From NCBI RefSeq assembly GCF_001645385.1, contig NZ_LVHI01000017.1:1-64000 (forward strand): a stretch of 64,000 bases of DNA, written 5' to 3'. Source of the DNA: Rhodococcoides kyotonense. GTDB taxonomy: Bacteria > Actinomycetota > Actinomycetes > Mycobacteriales > Mycobacteriaceae. This document shows, piece by piece, positions 7,456 through 15,092 of the stretch. The position numbers and the translations under genes are program-made. The notes beneath the pieces are model-generated. The model was not told the DNA's origin. It did no database searches and worked only from the letters and a program-made list of their open reading frames with translations. The stretch's first letter is position 1. Every line of letters starts with the position of its first letter.

Positions 7456-8321
7456 CCCTTCCTGACTACGATCTCGACAATCCCTACGCTGCACTGTCTC
7501 TCAACACCAAGACCGTCAACGGGTGGACACTGAAGGAAGCGATCGACGGCGCAGCACGGGCCGGGCTCGGAAGTATCGGGCCGTGGCGCGACCGGGTCCA
7601 GGAGGCAGGCGTCGCGCAGGCAGCAAAAATGCTGTCCGACGCCGGACTTCGCGTCTCCAGCCTGTGCCGTGGCGGCTTCCTGACGGCCATCGACGACGAC
7701 GGCCTCGAGGACAACCGCCGCGCCCTCGACGAAGCCGCCGAGCTCGGTGCACCCGAACTCGTGATGGTGATGGGCGGCATGCCCGATCGCGACTTGATCG
7801 GTGCCCGGGCCCGCGTCGAGGAGCGCCTGGCGCAGCTGGTGCCATACGCGCTCGAGCGAGGCGTGCGCATTGCGTTGGAGCCGTTGCATCCGATGTTCGC
7901 TGCCGATCGCGCTGTGATTTCGACGCTCGGACAGGCGCTCTCGATGGCCGAGCCGCATCCGGCGGAAGCCGTCGGAGTCGTCGTCGACACGTTCCACGTC
8001 TGGTGGGACCCGGACCTGCGGTCGCTCATCGAGACTGCCGGGCGACGTGGTCGCATCAGTTCGTATCAGGTGTGCGACTGGCTCGTCCCGATGGAGGCCG
8101 ACCCGCTGTTGTCCCGGGGCATGATGGGCGACGGTGTCATCGACTTCGCATCGATCGGAACCTGGGTGCGCGACGCCGGATACCGTGGCGACGTCGAGGT
8201 CGAGATCTTCAACGCACAGGTGTGGGCCACGGACGGCGGCCAGGTCGTCGAAACGATGAAGCAGCGTTACCGGGATCTGGTGCTACCCGCGTTGGCGCCT
8301 GCGGCACCCGTGCGCGCTTAG
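7452..8321 (+). CDS. Sugar phosphate isomerase/epimerase family protein (xylose isomerase-like TIM barrel)
   Basis: A 289-residue AP endonuclease-2/xylose isomerase-like protein. The GTG start at 7452 overlaps the DUF993 stop codon (GTGA), which is why it is preferred over the longer open frame upstream. The barrel shows VSSLCRGGFL, the metal-site glutamate in RIALEPLHPMF, GVVVDTFHVWWDP (Asp/His), and DVEVEIFN near the C-terminus, the usual E-D-H-E metal pattern of this superfamily. It probably epimerises, isomerises or cleaves the keto product of the Gfo/Idh enzyme. A palindrome with a flanking hairpin lies directly behind the stop codon. Confidence 0.85.
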   Translation: MTLPDYDLDNPYAALSLNTKTVNGWTLKEAIDGAARAGLGSIGPWRDRVQEAGVAQAAKMLSDAGLRVSSLCRGGFLTAIDDDGLEDNRRALDEAAELGAPELVMVMGGMPDRDLIGARARVEERLAQLVPYALERGVRIALEPLHPMFAADRAVISTLGQALSMAEPHPAEAVGVVVDTFHVWWDPDLRSLIETAGRRGRISSYQVCDWLVPMEADPLLSRGMMGDGVIDFASIGTWVRDAGYRGDVEVEIFNAQVWATDGGQVVETMKQRYRDLVLPALAPAAPVRA

Positions 8322-8349
8322 TTGGACTCTGGCCCAACTATGCGCGCAC

Positions 8350-8431
8350 GGGCGGCGGAGCCGCCCGACCCCACGTGCGTGCGAATGTGCAGCGGGCTAT
8401 ACATTCGCACGCACATGCGGCGAAGCCGCCC
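8350..8431. repeat. Stop-proximal palindrome, copy C, with two small hairpins
   Basis: The central palindrome has 14-bp arms GTGCGTGCGAATGT (8375-8388) and its exact complement (8401-8414). A GGGCGGC-GGA-GCCGCCC hairpin (8350-8366) precedes it and GCGGC-GAA-GCCGC (8417-8429) follows it. A further short hairpin spans the isomerase stop codon (8319-8325 with 8334-8340). It lies between two plus-strand genes, so only the upstream gene ends here. Confidence 0.85.
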
Positions 8432-8452
8432 GTCGCCTACCAGGAGTTCTCG

Positions 8453-10027
8453 TTGAGTTGGATCCGCATGAACGACGTCGCCAAGGGATACGACGGGAGG
8501 GGCGTTCTCCGCGAGGTGTTCTTCCGGCTCGCCGACGGCGATCGCGTCGGACTCATCGGCCGCAACGGTACCGGTAAAACGACGCTGCTGAACCTGCTGT
8601 TGGGGCGCGAAGCTCCGGACTCGGGAACCGTCGACACCACCGAAGGCGCACGTATCGGCTACTTCTCGCAATTCTCCGAGCTCGACGGTGACCGCAGCAT
8701 CCAGACCGAGCTCGAATCGCTCTTCGAATCCGTACACGCAATCGAGGCCGAACTCGCCGAGGTCGAAGCCGCCCTCGGCGGTGACCTCAACGAGAAGCAG
8801 ATGTACAAGCTCGTCGATCGTCAAGCCGAGCTGCTCGACGCGATGGAGAACAGCGGCGGCTGGACCTACCACCAACAGATCGACACGGTCCTGTCGATGC
8901 TCGGCTTCAACGCCGAACGACGCGAGCTGCCGGTCGACCGACTGTCCGGCGGCTGGCGCAACCGAGCCGCTCTGGCCAAGATTCTGCTCGACTCGCCCGA
9001 CGTGCTACTGCTCGACGAGCCGACCAACTTTCTCGACGTCGAGGGCATCGCGTGGCTCGAGCGGTGGCTGCGCGACTTTCGGGGTGGTCTGCTCGTCGTC
9101 TCGCACGATCGCCAGTTCCTCGAGCAGGTCGTCACGAACATCGTCGAGATCGAGAACAACCACCTGCAGATGTACGACGGTTCCTACTCGGAATACGTTG
9201 TGCAGAAACAGTTTCGGCTCAAGAACCTCGAGCGCGAATTCAGCAGCGAACAGCAGCTGCTCGCCTACGAGCAGGAAGCGATCAACGATCACAAGGAAGC
9301 GCTGAAGAATCCCAGCGCGGCACTGAAGCGTCGACTCGCGAACATCAAGAAGGCGAAGAATCCGCGCCCCGTCGATACTGTCGTCACCGCGATCTACGGC
9401 GGCCTGCACGTCACGGACGATCTGGCAGAGATCACCGGGATCTCGAAAAGCTTCGTTGAGCACGCTCTTTTCTCCGACGTGTCGTTCGAGATTCACCGCG
9501 GTGACCGCATCGCAATCACCGGTCCGAACGGCTGCGGCAAGACCACGCTCGTCGACATCCTCACCGGTGTCGAGCAACCGGACAGCGGCAGGGTCAAGTG
9601 GAAAACCAAGGCGCCGTCGTTCGTCCACTTCAACAAGGTGCTCGACGATCTGGATCTGGACGACACGGTCACACATGCCGTCAATGCGATGCCGGGGAGT
9701 CTTGCGTTCAGTGCGACGAAGAAGGAGGTCAATCGCTTCCTGACGCTTCTCGGGTTCTCGGAACTGGACTTGAAGTCCAAGATCGGCACCCTGTCGGGAG
9801 GGCAGAAGGCCCGTGTCGCGCTGGCGCAGTGCCTGTTGCTCGGCGCAGGCGTGATCGTGCTCGACGAGCCGACCAACCACCTCGATCTGGCCAGCACGCA
9901 AGTTCTCGAACGTGCCCTTGCAGCTTTCCCCGGGGCGGTGATCCTCGTCAGCCACGACCGCTTCTTCGTCGAGAAGGTCGCGCTGCGGCATCTGGTCTTC
10001 GACGGCAAGGGTGGCGTGAGACAGTAG
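8453..10027 (+). CDS. ABC-F family ATPase (ribosome-associated, Uup/YheS/EttA-like)
   Basis: A 524-residue protein with two complete ABC domains and no membrane segment, as in ABC-F translation factors. Domain 1: Walker A GRNGTGKTTL near residue 39, signature LSGGWRNRAALAK near 165, Walker B VLLLDEPTNFLD near 185. The charged interdomain linker (about residues 240-305) is the segment that reaches the peptidyl-transferase region in characterised members. Domain 2: GPNGCGKTTL near 360, LSGGQKARVALAQC near 450, VIVLDEPTNHLD near 473. The TTG at 8453 is preferred because AGGAG lies 6 nt upstream; an ATG at 8468 is the alternative. Whether it gives antibiotic tolerance or a housekeeping role cannot be decided here. 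Confidence 0.9.
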   Translation: MSWIRMNDVAKGYDGRGVLREVFFRLADGDRVGLIGRNGTGKTTLLNLLLGREAPDSGTVDTTEGARIGYFSQFSELDGDRSIQTELESLFESVHAIEAELAEVEAALGGDLNEKQMYKLVDRQAELLDAMENSGGWTYHQQIDTVLSMLGFNAERRELPVDRLSGGWRNRAALAKILLDSPDVLLLDEPTNFLDVEGIAWLERWLRDFRGGLLVVSHDRQFLEQVVTNIVEIENNHLQMYDGSYSEYVVQKQFRLKNLEREFSSEQQLLAYEQEAINDHKEALKNPSAALKRRLANIKKAKNPRPVDTVVTAIYGGLHVTDDLAEITGISKSFVEHALFSDVSFEIHRGDRIAITGPNGCGKTTLVDILTGVEQPDSGRVKWKTKAPSFVHFNKVLDDLDLDDTVTHAVNAMPGSLAFSATKKEVNRFLTLLGFSELDLKSKIGTLSGGQKARVALAQCLLLGAGVIVLDEPTNHLDLASTQVLERALAAFPGAVILVSHDRFFVEKVALRHLVFDGKGGVRQ

Positions 10028-10031
10028 GCGA

Positions 10032-10559
10032 ATGGCCACGCTTCTGTATTCGGCGACGATGTCGCTCGACGGCTACATCGCCGGTCCGGACGGCGACATG
10101 TCCTGGCTGTGCGAGTACATGGGTGAGCCGAACGAGACGGCGGAGCGGCTGCTGGCAGGAGTCGGATCGATCCTGTGCGGCAACGCGACCTTCGGCGGCG
10201 ACGACCCGAACCGCGGTACCGAGAACGAAGGGGCGTTCGGCGGGCAGTACGACGGCCCAGTCGTGCTCCTGACCCACCGTCCGCCGGTGGAACCGCCTGC
10301 GGGAGTGACCGTCGCGACCGATCTGCTCAGCGCGATCGACGCGGCCACGGACGCTGCGGGGGACAAGTACGTCAACGTCCTCGGTGCCGACGTCGCGCGG
10401 CAGTGCATCGAGGAGAAGCTGCTCGACGAGATCCTGGTCTTCACCGTGCCGGTTCTCCTCGGCGACGGGGTGAGGCTCTTCTCGAGTCAGGGCGGACACA
10501 GAGTGCGTCTCGAACGGCTGTCGGGTGAGGTCGAGCACTGGTACCGAATCCGGTACTAG
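10032..10559 (+). CDS. Dihydrofolate reductase-like / RibD C-terminal domain protein
   Basis: A 175-residue protein of the RibD-C/DHFR-like family. The N-terminal strand TLLYSATMSLDGYIAGPDGDMSWL is the family hallmark (quoted in part: MSLDGYIAGPDGD). A central GADVARQCIEEKLLDEI segment and the C-terminal VPVLLGDGVRLF strand complete the fold. These proteins bind NADPH, but most members outside folate or riboflavin synthesis have no known substrate. It starts 4 bp after the ABC-F gene and is probably cotranscribed with it. Confidence 0.82.
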   Translation: MATLLYSATMSLDGYIAGPDGDMSWLCEYMGEPNETAERLLAGVGSILCGNATFGGDDPNRGTENEGAFGGQYDGPVVLLTHRPPVEPPAGVTVATDLLSAIDAATDAAGDKYVNVLGADVARQCIEEKLLDEILVFTVPVLLGDGVRLFSSQGGHRVRLERLSGEVEHWYRIRY

Positions 10560-10571
10560 GGTTCGGGCACA

Positions 10572-11291
10572 GTGGACGACGTGCCGCCGCAGAATTCACG
10601 AACCGTCATAGCCCGCCTCGACGTCGTCGGCGTCGTATTCGTTCTCATGGGGTCGCTCGTGATCCTGACACTCGATCTGGTGACGGCCGTCGACAACCCG
10701 GCGCATCTGCGACGCACGATCAGTGAGTACGGCCTGGGTGCACAGCAGTGGGTGTTCGCGACCGGAGTCTCGTTGTTGGCGCTCGGTTCTGCTGCCACCC
10801 TGGTCGCGGCCGTCCGCAACGGAGTGGCGCGAGCTCGTTCGGTCGCCTCGGTGGCCATGACGGCGTGGATCGTCGGATTGATCGTCATTGTTGCTGTGCC
10901 GAAACAGGATTGGAGCAACGACGCCACCCTCGGCCTCGGCGGTGCGATTCACCGCGTCGCGGCAGCCGTCGCGTTCGTCGCCATCCCGATCGCAGTGATC
11001 GCCTTCGCAATTCCATGGGTGCGTGACGGCCGCTGGACGACGTGGGCACGTACGACGCTCACGCTCGCCTGTCTCGGCGTCGCCTCGTTGCTGCCGATCG
11101 CGTACGCACTGATCGTCGGAATGACCTCGACGACCCCGTGGTACCGCGTCGTCACGCTCGGTTACGTGGAGCGGGTACTGGTGGTCGCCGAGGTCGTCGC
11201 CCTCGTTGCGTTGGCGATGTGGGTCGTGGCAGCAACGAACGGCCGCGTCACGGATGTCGAACGCTCGCCGGTAGTTGTGCCGCGTGAGTAG
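10572..11291 (+). CDS. DUF998 family membrane protein
   Basis: A 239-residue integral membrane protein starting at a GTG 12 bp after the preceding gene. At least six hydrophobic helices are visible, the first at residues 15-35. The loop RRTISEYGLGAQQW after helix 1 is typical of DUF998. The family has no established function. Weak ribosome binding sequence and tight spacing suggest translation from the upstream transcript. Confidence 0.75.
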   Translation: MDDVPPQNSRTVIARLDVVGVVFVLMGSLVILTLDLVTAVDNPAHLRRTISEYGLGAQQWVFATGVSLLALGSAATLVAAVRNGVARARSVASVAMTAWIVGLIVIVAVPKQDWSNDATLGLGGAIHRVAAAVAFVAIPIAVIAFAIPWVRDGRWTTWARTTLTLACLGVASLLPIAYALIVGMTSTTPWYRVVTLGYVERVLVVAEVVALVALAMWVVAATNGRVTDVERSPVVVPRE

Positions 11292-11300
11292 GGTAACCGC

Positions 11301-11660
11301 ATGGCACAGAACGAGCATCACCGTTTGAACTATGTCGAGTTGTCGGTCACCGATCTGTCGGCGGCGCAAGCGTTCTACTCCGCCGCCTTCGGCTGGCGCT
11401 TCAACGACTACGGTCCCGAATATGCGGGCATAGTCGGCGCGGGCGGGAGTGAAGTGGGTGGCTTGGCGAAGGTGGCCGAGCGTCCCGGACAGGGCGGGCC
11501 ACTTGTGCTTCTCTATTCGGACGACCTCGACGCGACCGTCGAGGCCGTCACCGCCGCAGGCGGTTCCGTCGTGAACGGGCCGTATCCGTTCCCGGGTGGG
11601 CGGCGATTCCACTTCACAGATCCGAGCGGGAACGAGCTCGGCGTCTGGGCAACGTCCTGA
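11301..11660 (+). CDS. VOC family (glyoxalase/bleomycin-resistance fold) protein
   Basis: A 119-residue single VOC module. It begins RLNYVELSVTDLSAAQAFY, the first beta strand and helix of the fold, and ends GGRRFHFTDPSGNELGVWA, with the terminal metal-ligand glutamate present. AGGG precedes the ATG by 7 nt. Substrate unknown; such proteins are dioxygenases, lyases, isomerases or drug-binding proteins. The gene ends at a strong bidirectional hairpin. Confidence 0.85.
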   Translation: MAQNEHHRLNYVELSVTDLSAAQAFYSAAFGWRFNDYGPEYAGIVGAGGSEVGGLAKVAERPGQGGPLVLLYSDDLDATVEAVTAAGGSVVNGPYPFPGGRRFHFTDPSGNELGVWATS

Positions 11661-11664
11661 CGGA

Positions 11665-11697
11665 GTGTTCGCGCGGTCGGCTCGACCGCGCGAACAC
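11665..11697. terminator. Bidirectional hairpin terminator
   Basis: A perfect 15-bp inverted repeat, GTGTTCGCGCGGTCG (11665-11679) and its complement (11683-11697), with a 3-nt loop. It lies between the convergent VOC (plus) and SRPBCC (minus) genes. There is no T-tract, as is common in actinobacteria. Confidence 0.8.
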
Positions 11698-11704
11698 CTG
11701 AGTC

Positions 11705-12190
11705 CTATTCGGCGAGGATCGCGTCGATCTGGCCCATCGCCAGGCCCATGCCTTCGTCCATTCCCATCTCGATCAGCTTCTGCATCTGATCCGCGTTCTC
11801 GAACGTCGACACAGTCGTCATCCGAGTGCGACCATCTCTTTCCTCCAGTGCAACAGTCATTTTGGTGACGCCCAGGTTCTCGATCGGATCCCAGTTGTCG
11901 TCGGCGAAACCGTCGTCGAACGCGAGCCGGCGGGGTGCGTCGATCGACGTGATGCGCCACCACCCTCGGGCTTTGTCACCGTCCGGTCCGGTCATGTAGT
12001 AGTGCGCTTTGCCGCCCTCGACGAAGTCGAGTTGCTCGAACGTTGCGGGCCACGTCGGCGGTCCCCACCAGCGCTCGAGCTTCCGGGGATCTTCCCAGAT
12101 CCGCCACACACGTTCGACTGTCGCGTCGAACTCGGCAACGATCGTGAAGTTCAGGTCCTGAACGCTCTTGTCTGTGCTGATGACGGTCAT
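11705..12190 (-). CDS. SRPBCC family protein (AHSA1-like)
   Basis: A 161-residue START/Bet v1-type ligand-binding protein of the AHSA1 class. The N-terminal strand FTIVAEFDATVERVWRIWED is typical (quoted in part: FDATVERVWRIWED), followed by LERWWGPPTWPATF and the long C-terminal helix (FENADQMQKLIEMGMDEGM). Its start overlaps the stop codon of the ArsR gene by 4 nt. This ArsR-SRPBCC pairing is widespread in actinobacteria; the ligand is unknown. Confidence 0.87.
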   Translation of the reverse strand: MTVISTDKSVQDLNFTIVAEFDATVERVWRIWEDPRKLERWWGPPTWPATFEQLDFVEGGKAHYYMTGPDGDKARGWWRITSIDAPRRLAFDDGFADDNWDPIENLGVTKMTVALEERDGRTRMTTVSTFENADQMQKLIEMGMDEGMGLAMGQIDAILAE

Positions 12191-12540
12191 GGTGTGTCTC
12201 CCTCTTCCTCGTCTTCGTCGAGAATGTCGGAGATCCGGTCGACGCGTTGTCGCCAGATCAGTTCGTACTCGTCGAGCAGGCTTCGTGCTTTCCTGATGCT
12301 GTCCAGACGAATTCGCACGATCTGCTCCCGTCCGCGCTTCTCCTTCGTGACGACGGAGGCGCGTTCCAGAATCGCCACGTGCTTCTGCACGGCGGCGAAA
12401 CTCATGGAGTAGTGAGCGGCCAACCCGGACACCGAGTGTTCGCCGGTGATGACCTTCGAGACGATGTCCCGACGGGTCGAGTCGGCGAATGCTTGGAACA
12501 GTCGATCGATGTCCGCGTCCCGAACCTCATCTACAACCAT
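12187..12540 (-). CDS. ArsR-family winged-helix transcriptional regulator
   Basis: A 117-residue regulator. It starts DRLFQAFADSTRRDIV, the family's first helix, followed by the recognition helix region LAAHYSMSFAAVQKHVAILERASVV. No metal-binding cysteine pair is visible, so it is probably a ligand- or protein-responsive member. It is the first gene of a two-gene unit with the SRPBCC protein and probably controls its own promoter. Confidence 0.9.
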   Translation of the reverse strand: MVVDEVRDADIDRLFQAFADSTRRDIVSKVITGEHSVSGLAAHYSMSFAAVQKHVAILERASVVTKEKRGREQIVRIRLDSIRKARSLLDEYELIWRQRVDRISDILDEDEEEGDTP

Positions 12541-12573
12541 GTGGTTGTACGTTAGGCGCGGAAGCAGTCGAGG

Positions 12574-12702
12574 TCAAGGGGTCAGCGTGCCGGAGAGGAG
12601 CGCAAGGTCGTTTTGCGTCAGACCGAGCTGCAGTCTCCTGGCAACGAATGCGGCTGCGAGCGGGTCGTCGCTGGATTTGGTGCTGCGCCTCGGGCTGGCC
12701 AT
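12574..12702 (-). pseudogene. Truncated XRE/HipB-like helix-turn-helix gene
   Basis: The minus strand encodes 42 residues from an ATG at 12702: a basic lead MASPRRSTKSSDDPL and then FVARRLQLGLTQNDLALLSG, the first two helices of a Cro/C1-type helix-turn-helix. The frame stops at 12574 immediately after them, before the recognition helix, and the next sequence belongs to the ArsR promoter region. This looks like a 3'-deleted remnant of a HipB-type antitoxin or regulator; no toxin partner is present. The upstream region still carries two matching palindromes. A functional micro-protein cannot be excluded. Confidence 0.55.
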
Positions 12703-12772
12703 GGCTAATCCTGAGCTTGCGTGAACATGCTTGAAGCCCCATTAAGGGTCACGGTGCAGCTTGTCCATCATA

Positions 12773-12854
12773 AAGCTTGTGTTCGAGAGCTTAGAGCTGT
12801 GAAGACGACCGTTTCGACGCCGCGAACCTCATAATGCTTGCGCTCGCGAGCCTT
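12773..12854. promoter_or_regulatory. Two palindromic candidate operators of the broken HTH gene
   Basis: AAGCT-N10-AGCTT (12773-12792) and AATGCT-N10-AGCCTT (12833-12854) share the same half-site and 10-bp spacing; the second extends to a 26-bp imperfect palindrome (12831-12856, 10 of 13 pairs). The word GCTTG occurs five times in 12715-12840. The region is more A/T-rich than its neighbours. It lies upstream of the truncated HTH gene, and the second site overlaps the end of the RsiV-like gene. Confidence 0.55.
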
Positions 12855-13644
12855 ATTGGCCAAGTGCATCGAGAGTCCGCGGATCGGCCACATCGGACAG
12901 TGCGGACCACGGGACGGTGACGTCGACGAGACCGATGGCGTGTGGACCGACCTGGTAGTCGCCGAATCTGATGTTCATGCCCTCGGCGGAGGGAACCCAG
13001 TTGGCGAAATTGCTCACGGTCGGTTCGATGCCCGTTCGTTCGAAATCCGGACCTGCGGCTGTAGCCGGAAGGAGGATCGCGGACTGCTCCGACAGCCGCT
13101 GTAGCCCCGCCTGAAGATCCGGGAAGAGGTCCTGCAGCGTGACGGGAGTGGCGTCGTCGGTGTTCACCGTGACCGTCGCGACGATCGCGGTCGGATGTGC
13201 GCCAGGGGGATTGGCATCCCACGAGGTGTTGAGCACGGCCGCGACGACGCTGTCGCCCACGTACGTGGGTCCGGGGCGGGCATCGGACAAGGTAAAACTC
13301 GACGGCTCGAACCCGTCGATCTGATCCTGCAGTGCGGCGCGCATCGACTCGTTGAATTCGGAGACGACGGCGTCATCGCCTCCCGTGAGTTGTGGGATGT
13401 TCACGTCGTAGTCGACGCGATCGGTCGACCCCGAGACGCGGGCGGTCGTGAACGAGTACGGGGCAGGTAGGGGAGCGGCCGAGGTGGGCTCGGCTGTGGT
13501 CGTGACGGCGCGGGTCGTAGTGACCTGTGCGGTCGTCGGTGCTGGGTCGTCCGACGCGATAGCCGTTCCGTCCGTCGAGCAACCGGCAGCCGATACCGCG
13601 ATCGATACTGCTGTCACGGCCACTGCCGCTCGCCACGTCTTCAT
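12853..13644 (-). CDS. RsiV/DUF3298-like lipoprotein
   Basis: A 263-residue secreted lipoprotein. The signal peptide ends in the lipobox SAAGC (cysteine near residue 22), followed by a Thr/Pro/Ala-rich linker to about residue 60. The globular part resembles the C-terminal domain of RsiV/DUF3298: a strand YDVNIPQLTGG, the segment VTVNTDDATPVTLQDLFPD, and a C-terminal QVGPHAIGLVDVTVPWSAL. No anti-sigma domain is present. Mycobacterial relatives are surface lipoproteins of unknown role. It appears monocistronic. Confidence 0.72.
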   Translation of the reverse strand: MKTWRAAVAVTAVSIAVSAAGCSTDGTAIASDDPAPTTAQVTTTRAVTTTAEPTSAAPLPAPYSFTTARVSGSTDRVDYDVNIPQLTGGDDAVVSEFNESMRAALQDQIDGFEPSSFTLSDARPGPTYVGDSVVAAVLNTSWDANPPGAHPTAIVATVTVNTDDATPVTLQDLFPDLQAGLQRLSEQSAILLPATAAGPDFERTGIEPTVSNFANWVPSAEGMNIRFGDYQVGPHAIGLVDVTVPWSALSDVADPRTLDALGQ

Positions 13645-13697
13645 GCTTCGTGCATATCACCCGGGTCGAGTGAGCGCACGGGCTGACTGACAGTTCG

Positions 13698-14924
13698 TCA
13701 GTCTTCGATGTGTTCTCGCCCTCCGGTGAGGTCCGCATGCTCGGCTGCCCGTCGACCTTCGTGGACACCCGATCTGTCCGACACCGTGATCTTGACGGAG
13801 CTCAGGTCCGGGAACAGTTCTTCGAATACCGACGTGACGGCTTCGTCTCGCGCGGCGAGGATCGGTACCAAAGGCGACCCGTACTGCTCGCCGGCCGCTC
13901 GATCTGCCCGATCTCGTGCTTCAGCGAGGCGTTCGCGGACCCGCCACGAGTAGCCGAGAAGGAATGCCCGTCGAAACCCGCGGGAGCGTGTACGAGAATC
14001 GATTCCGGCATCGGCCAACGCCCGCGCGGATTGCACCAGCAAAGAGGTGTACAGCAGTTCGCACAGGTCGAGATCGACAGGCATCCCCGTGATGCTGACG
14101 AGTCCGAACTTCTTGTACCAGACAGTCCTCGCGCCGTTCGACGCGGCGACGCTGGACATCAGATGCATCTTGGCATCCGCGTACGGGTTGTCGACGAGAA
14201 TGCGGCGCGTCACGACCAAGTCGGTGGGTGCGGACCCTTGGGCGGAATCGAGAACAGCGCTGTCGATGGCGTATCGCGTCATCAGTTCCTGCGCCTTGGC
14301 GGAAAACGTCTCTGCCTCCTCGGTGAACGAGGACGATTCCGCCTTCGCCAGCAACCCCCGAATCTTGTTGAGAACCTTCGTGTCTGCGCGTGTGCTCGTC
14401 ATCGTGGAGTGCGCGTGCCATCGCGAGGGTGGGGGTAAGAGGGGAGTAAGTGAAGGCAGCAGCCGAAATTGAGCGAGGAGGCGGAACAGGCTGTCCCAGT
14501 ACGCCCGCGGAGCCACTCGTGATGTTCGTCGGTAGTGGGCGAGGTCGGTACTCGGGTCGATTCCGATGTCCCTCAGTTGCTCTCGCCAGTCGGGCGGAGC
14601 CGTGGAGAGCGCTGTGGTGGCTCGCGCATGGGCACCGAGGAGCGCCTTGATCATCGAGAAGTCCGGTTTGTCGAGCTTTCGGGCGACGACGTGGACGAGT
14701 TCGGCCGGTTGCCAACCTCGTTCGAACGTGCCTGCCAGGATCGAGTCGGCGTGCGCGACACAGCGGTCGTCCAACGTTGTCGCCGTTCGTGTTTCGAAGT
14801 CGATGACATGGTCGACGAATCTGGCCAAGGCGTCGTGTGACGTGAGCGGATCGGCGGCGAGTGCGATGCCGGAATTCATCAGGGTCGCGGCGTCGACGGT
14901 CCGATGCAGTGCGTGAACGTTCAT
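13698..14924 (-). CDS. DUF2786 domain protein
   Basis: A 408-residue cytoplasmic protein. Residues 1-170 form an actinobacterial domain that I recognise only as a frequent partner of DUF2786. The DUF2786 segment itself is clear: KVLNKIRGLLAKAESSSFTEEAETFSAKAQELMTRY (about residues 184-219), and the C-terminal half contains SVAASNGARTVWYKKFG, resembling a nucleic-acid or protease-like fold. The start at 14924 is preferred because GAGGGG lies 5 nt upstream; the longer open frame would overlap the divergent aldo/keto reductase gene completely. Function unknown. Confidence 0.75.
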   Translation of the reverse strand: MNVHALHRTVDAATLMNSGIALAADPLTSHDALARFVDHVIDFETRTATTLDDRCVAHADSILAGTFERGWQPAELVHVVARKLDKPDFSMIKALLGAHARATTALSTAPPDWREQLRDIGIDPSTDLAHYRRTSRVAPRAYWDSLFRLLAQFRLLPSLTPLLPPPSRWHAHSTMTSTRADTKVLNKIRGLLAKAESSSFTEEAETFSAKAQELMTRYAIDSAVLDSAQGSAPTDLVVTRRILVDNPYADAKMHLMSSVAASNGARTVWYKKFGLVSITGMPVDLDLCELLYTSLLVQSARALADAGIDSRTRSRGFRRAFLLGYSWRVRERLAEARDRADRAAGEQYGSPLVPILAARDEAVTSVFEELFPDLSSVKITVSDRSGVHEGRRAAEHADLTGGREHIED

Positions 14925-15092
14925 GGTTCCCCTCGTCGAAGTGTTCGAGGACATCCAGTGAGGGGCCTGGTGTCGGTGTCGACGGATTTGTACCAAGTGG
15001 GTCCGACAGATTCGAGGTTCTCGGCTCACCTGCAGCGTGTAGATCTGCGCGTCGCGGGTACACGACGGCGAGTAATCGATTATCGAACGGAG

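Noticed and set aside
8319..8340. Separate terminator at the isomerase stop codon (TAGTTGG/CCAACTA)
   Set aside because: A 7-bp stem without T-tract, next to the much stronger palindrome array, was folded into that entry.
7278..8453. Longer versions of the TIM-barrel isomerase and ABC-F genes starting far upstream
   Set aside because: They would overlap well-supported genes or cross the palindromic element; GTGA overlap (7452) and AGGAG plus TTG (8453) mark better starts.
12187..12702. Complete toxin-antitoxin locus at the truncated HTH gene
   Set aside because: No toxin frame exists on either side; only the HTH start and its palindromes remain.
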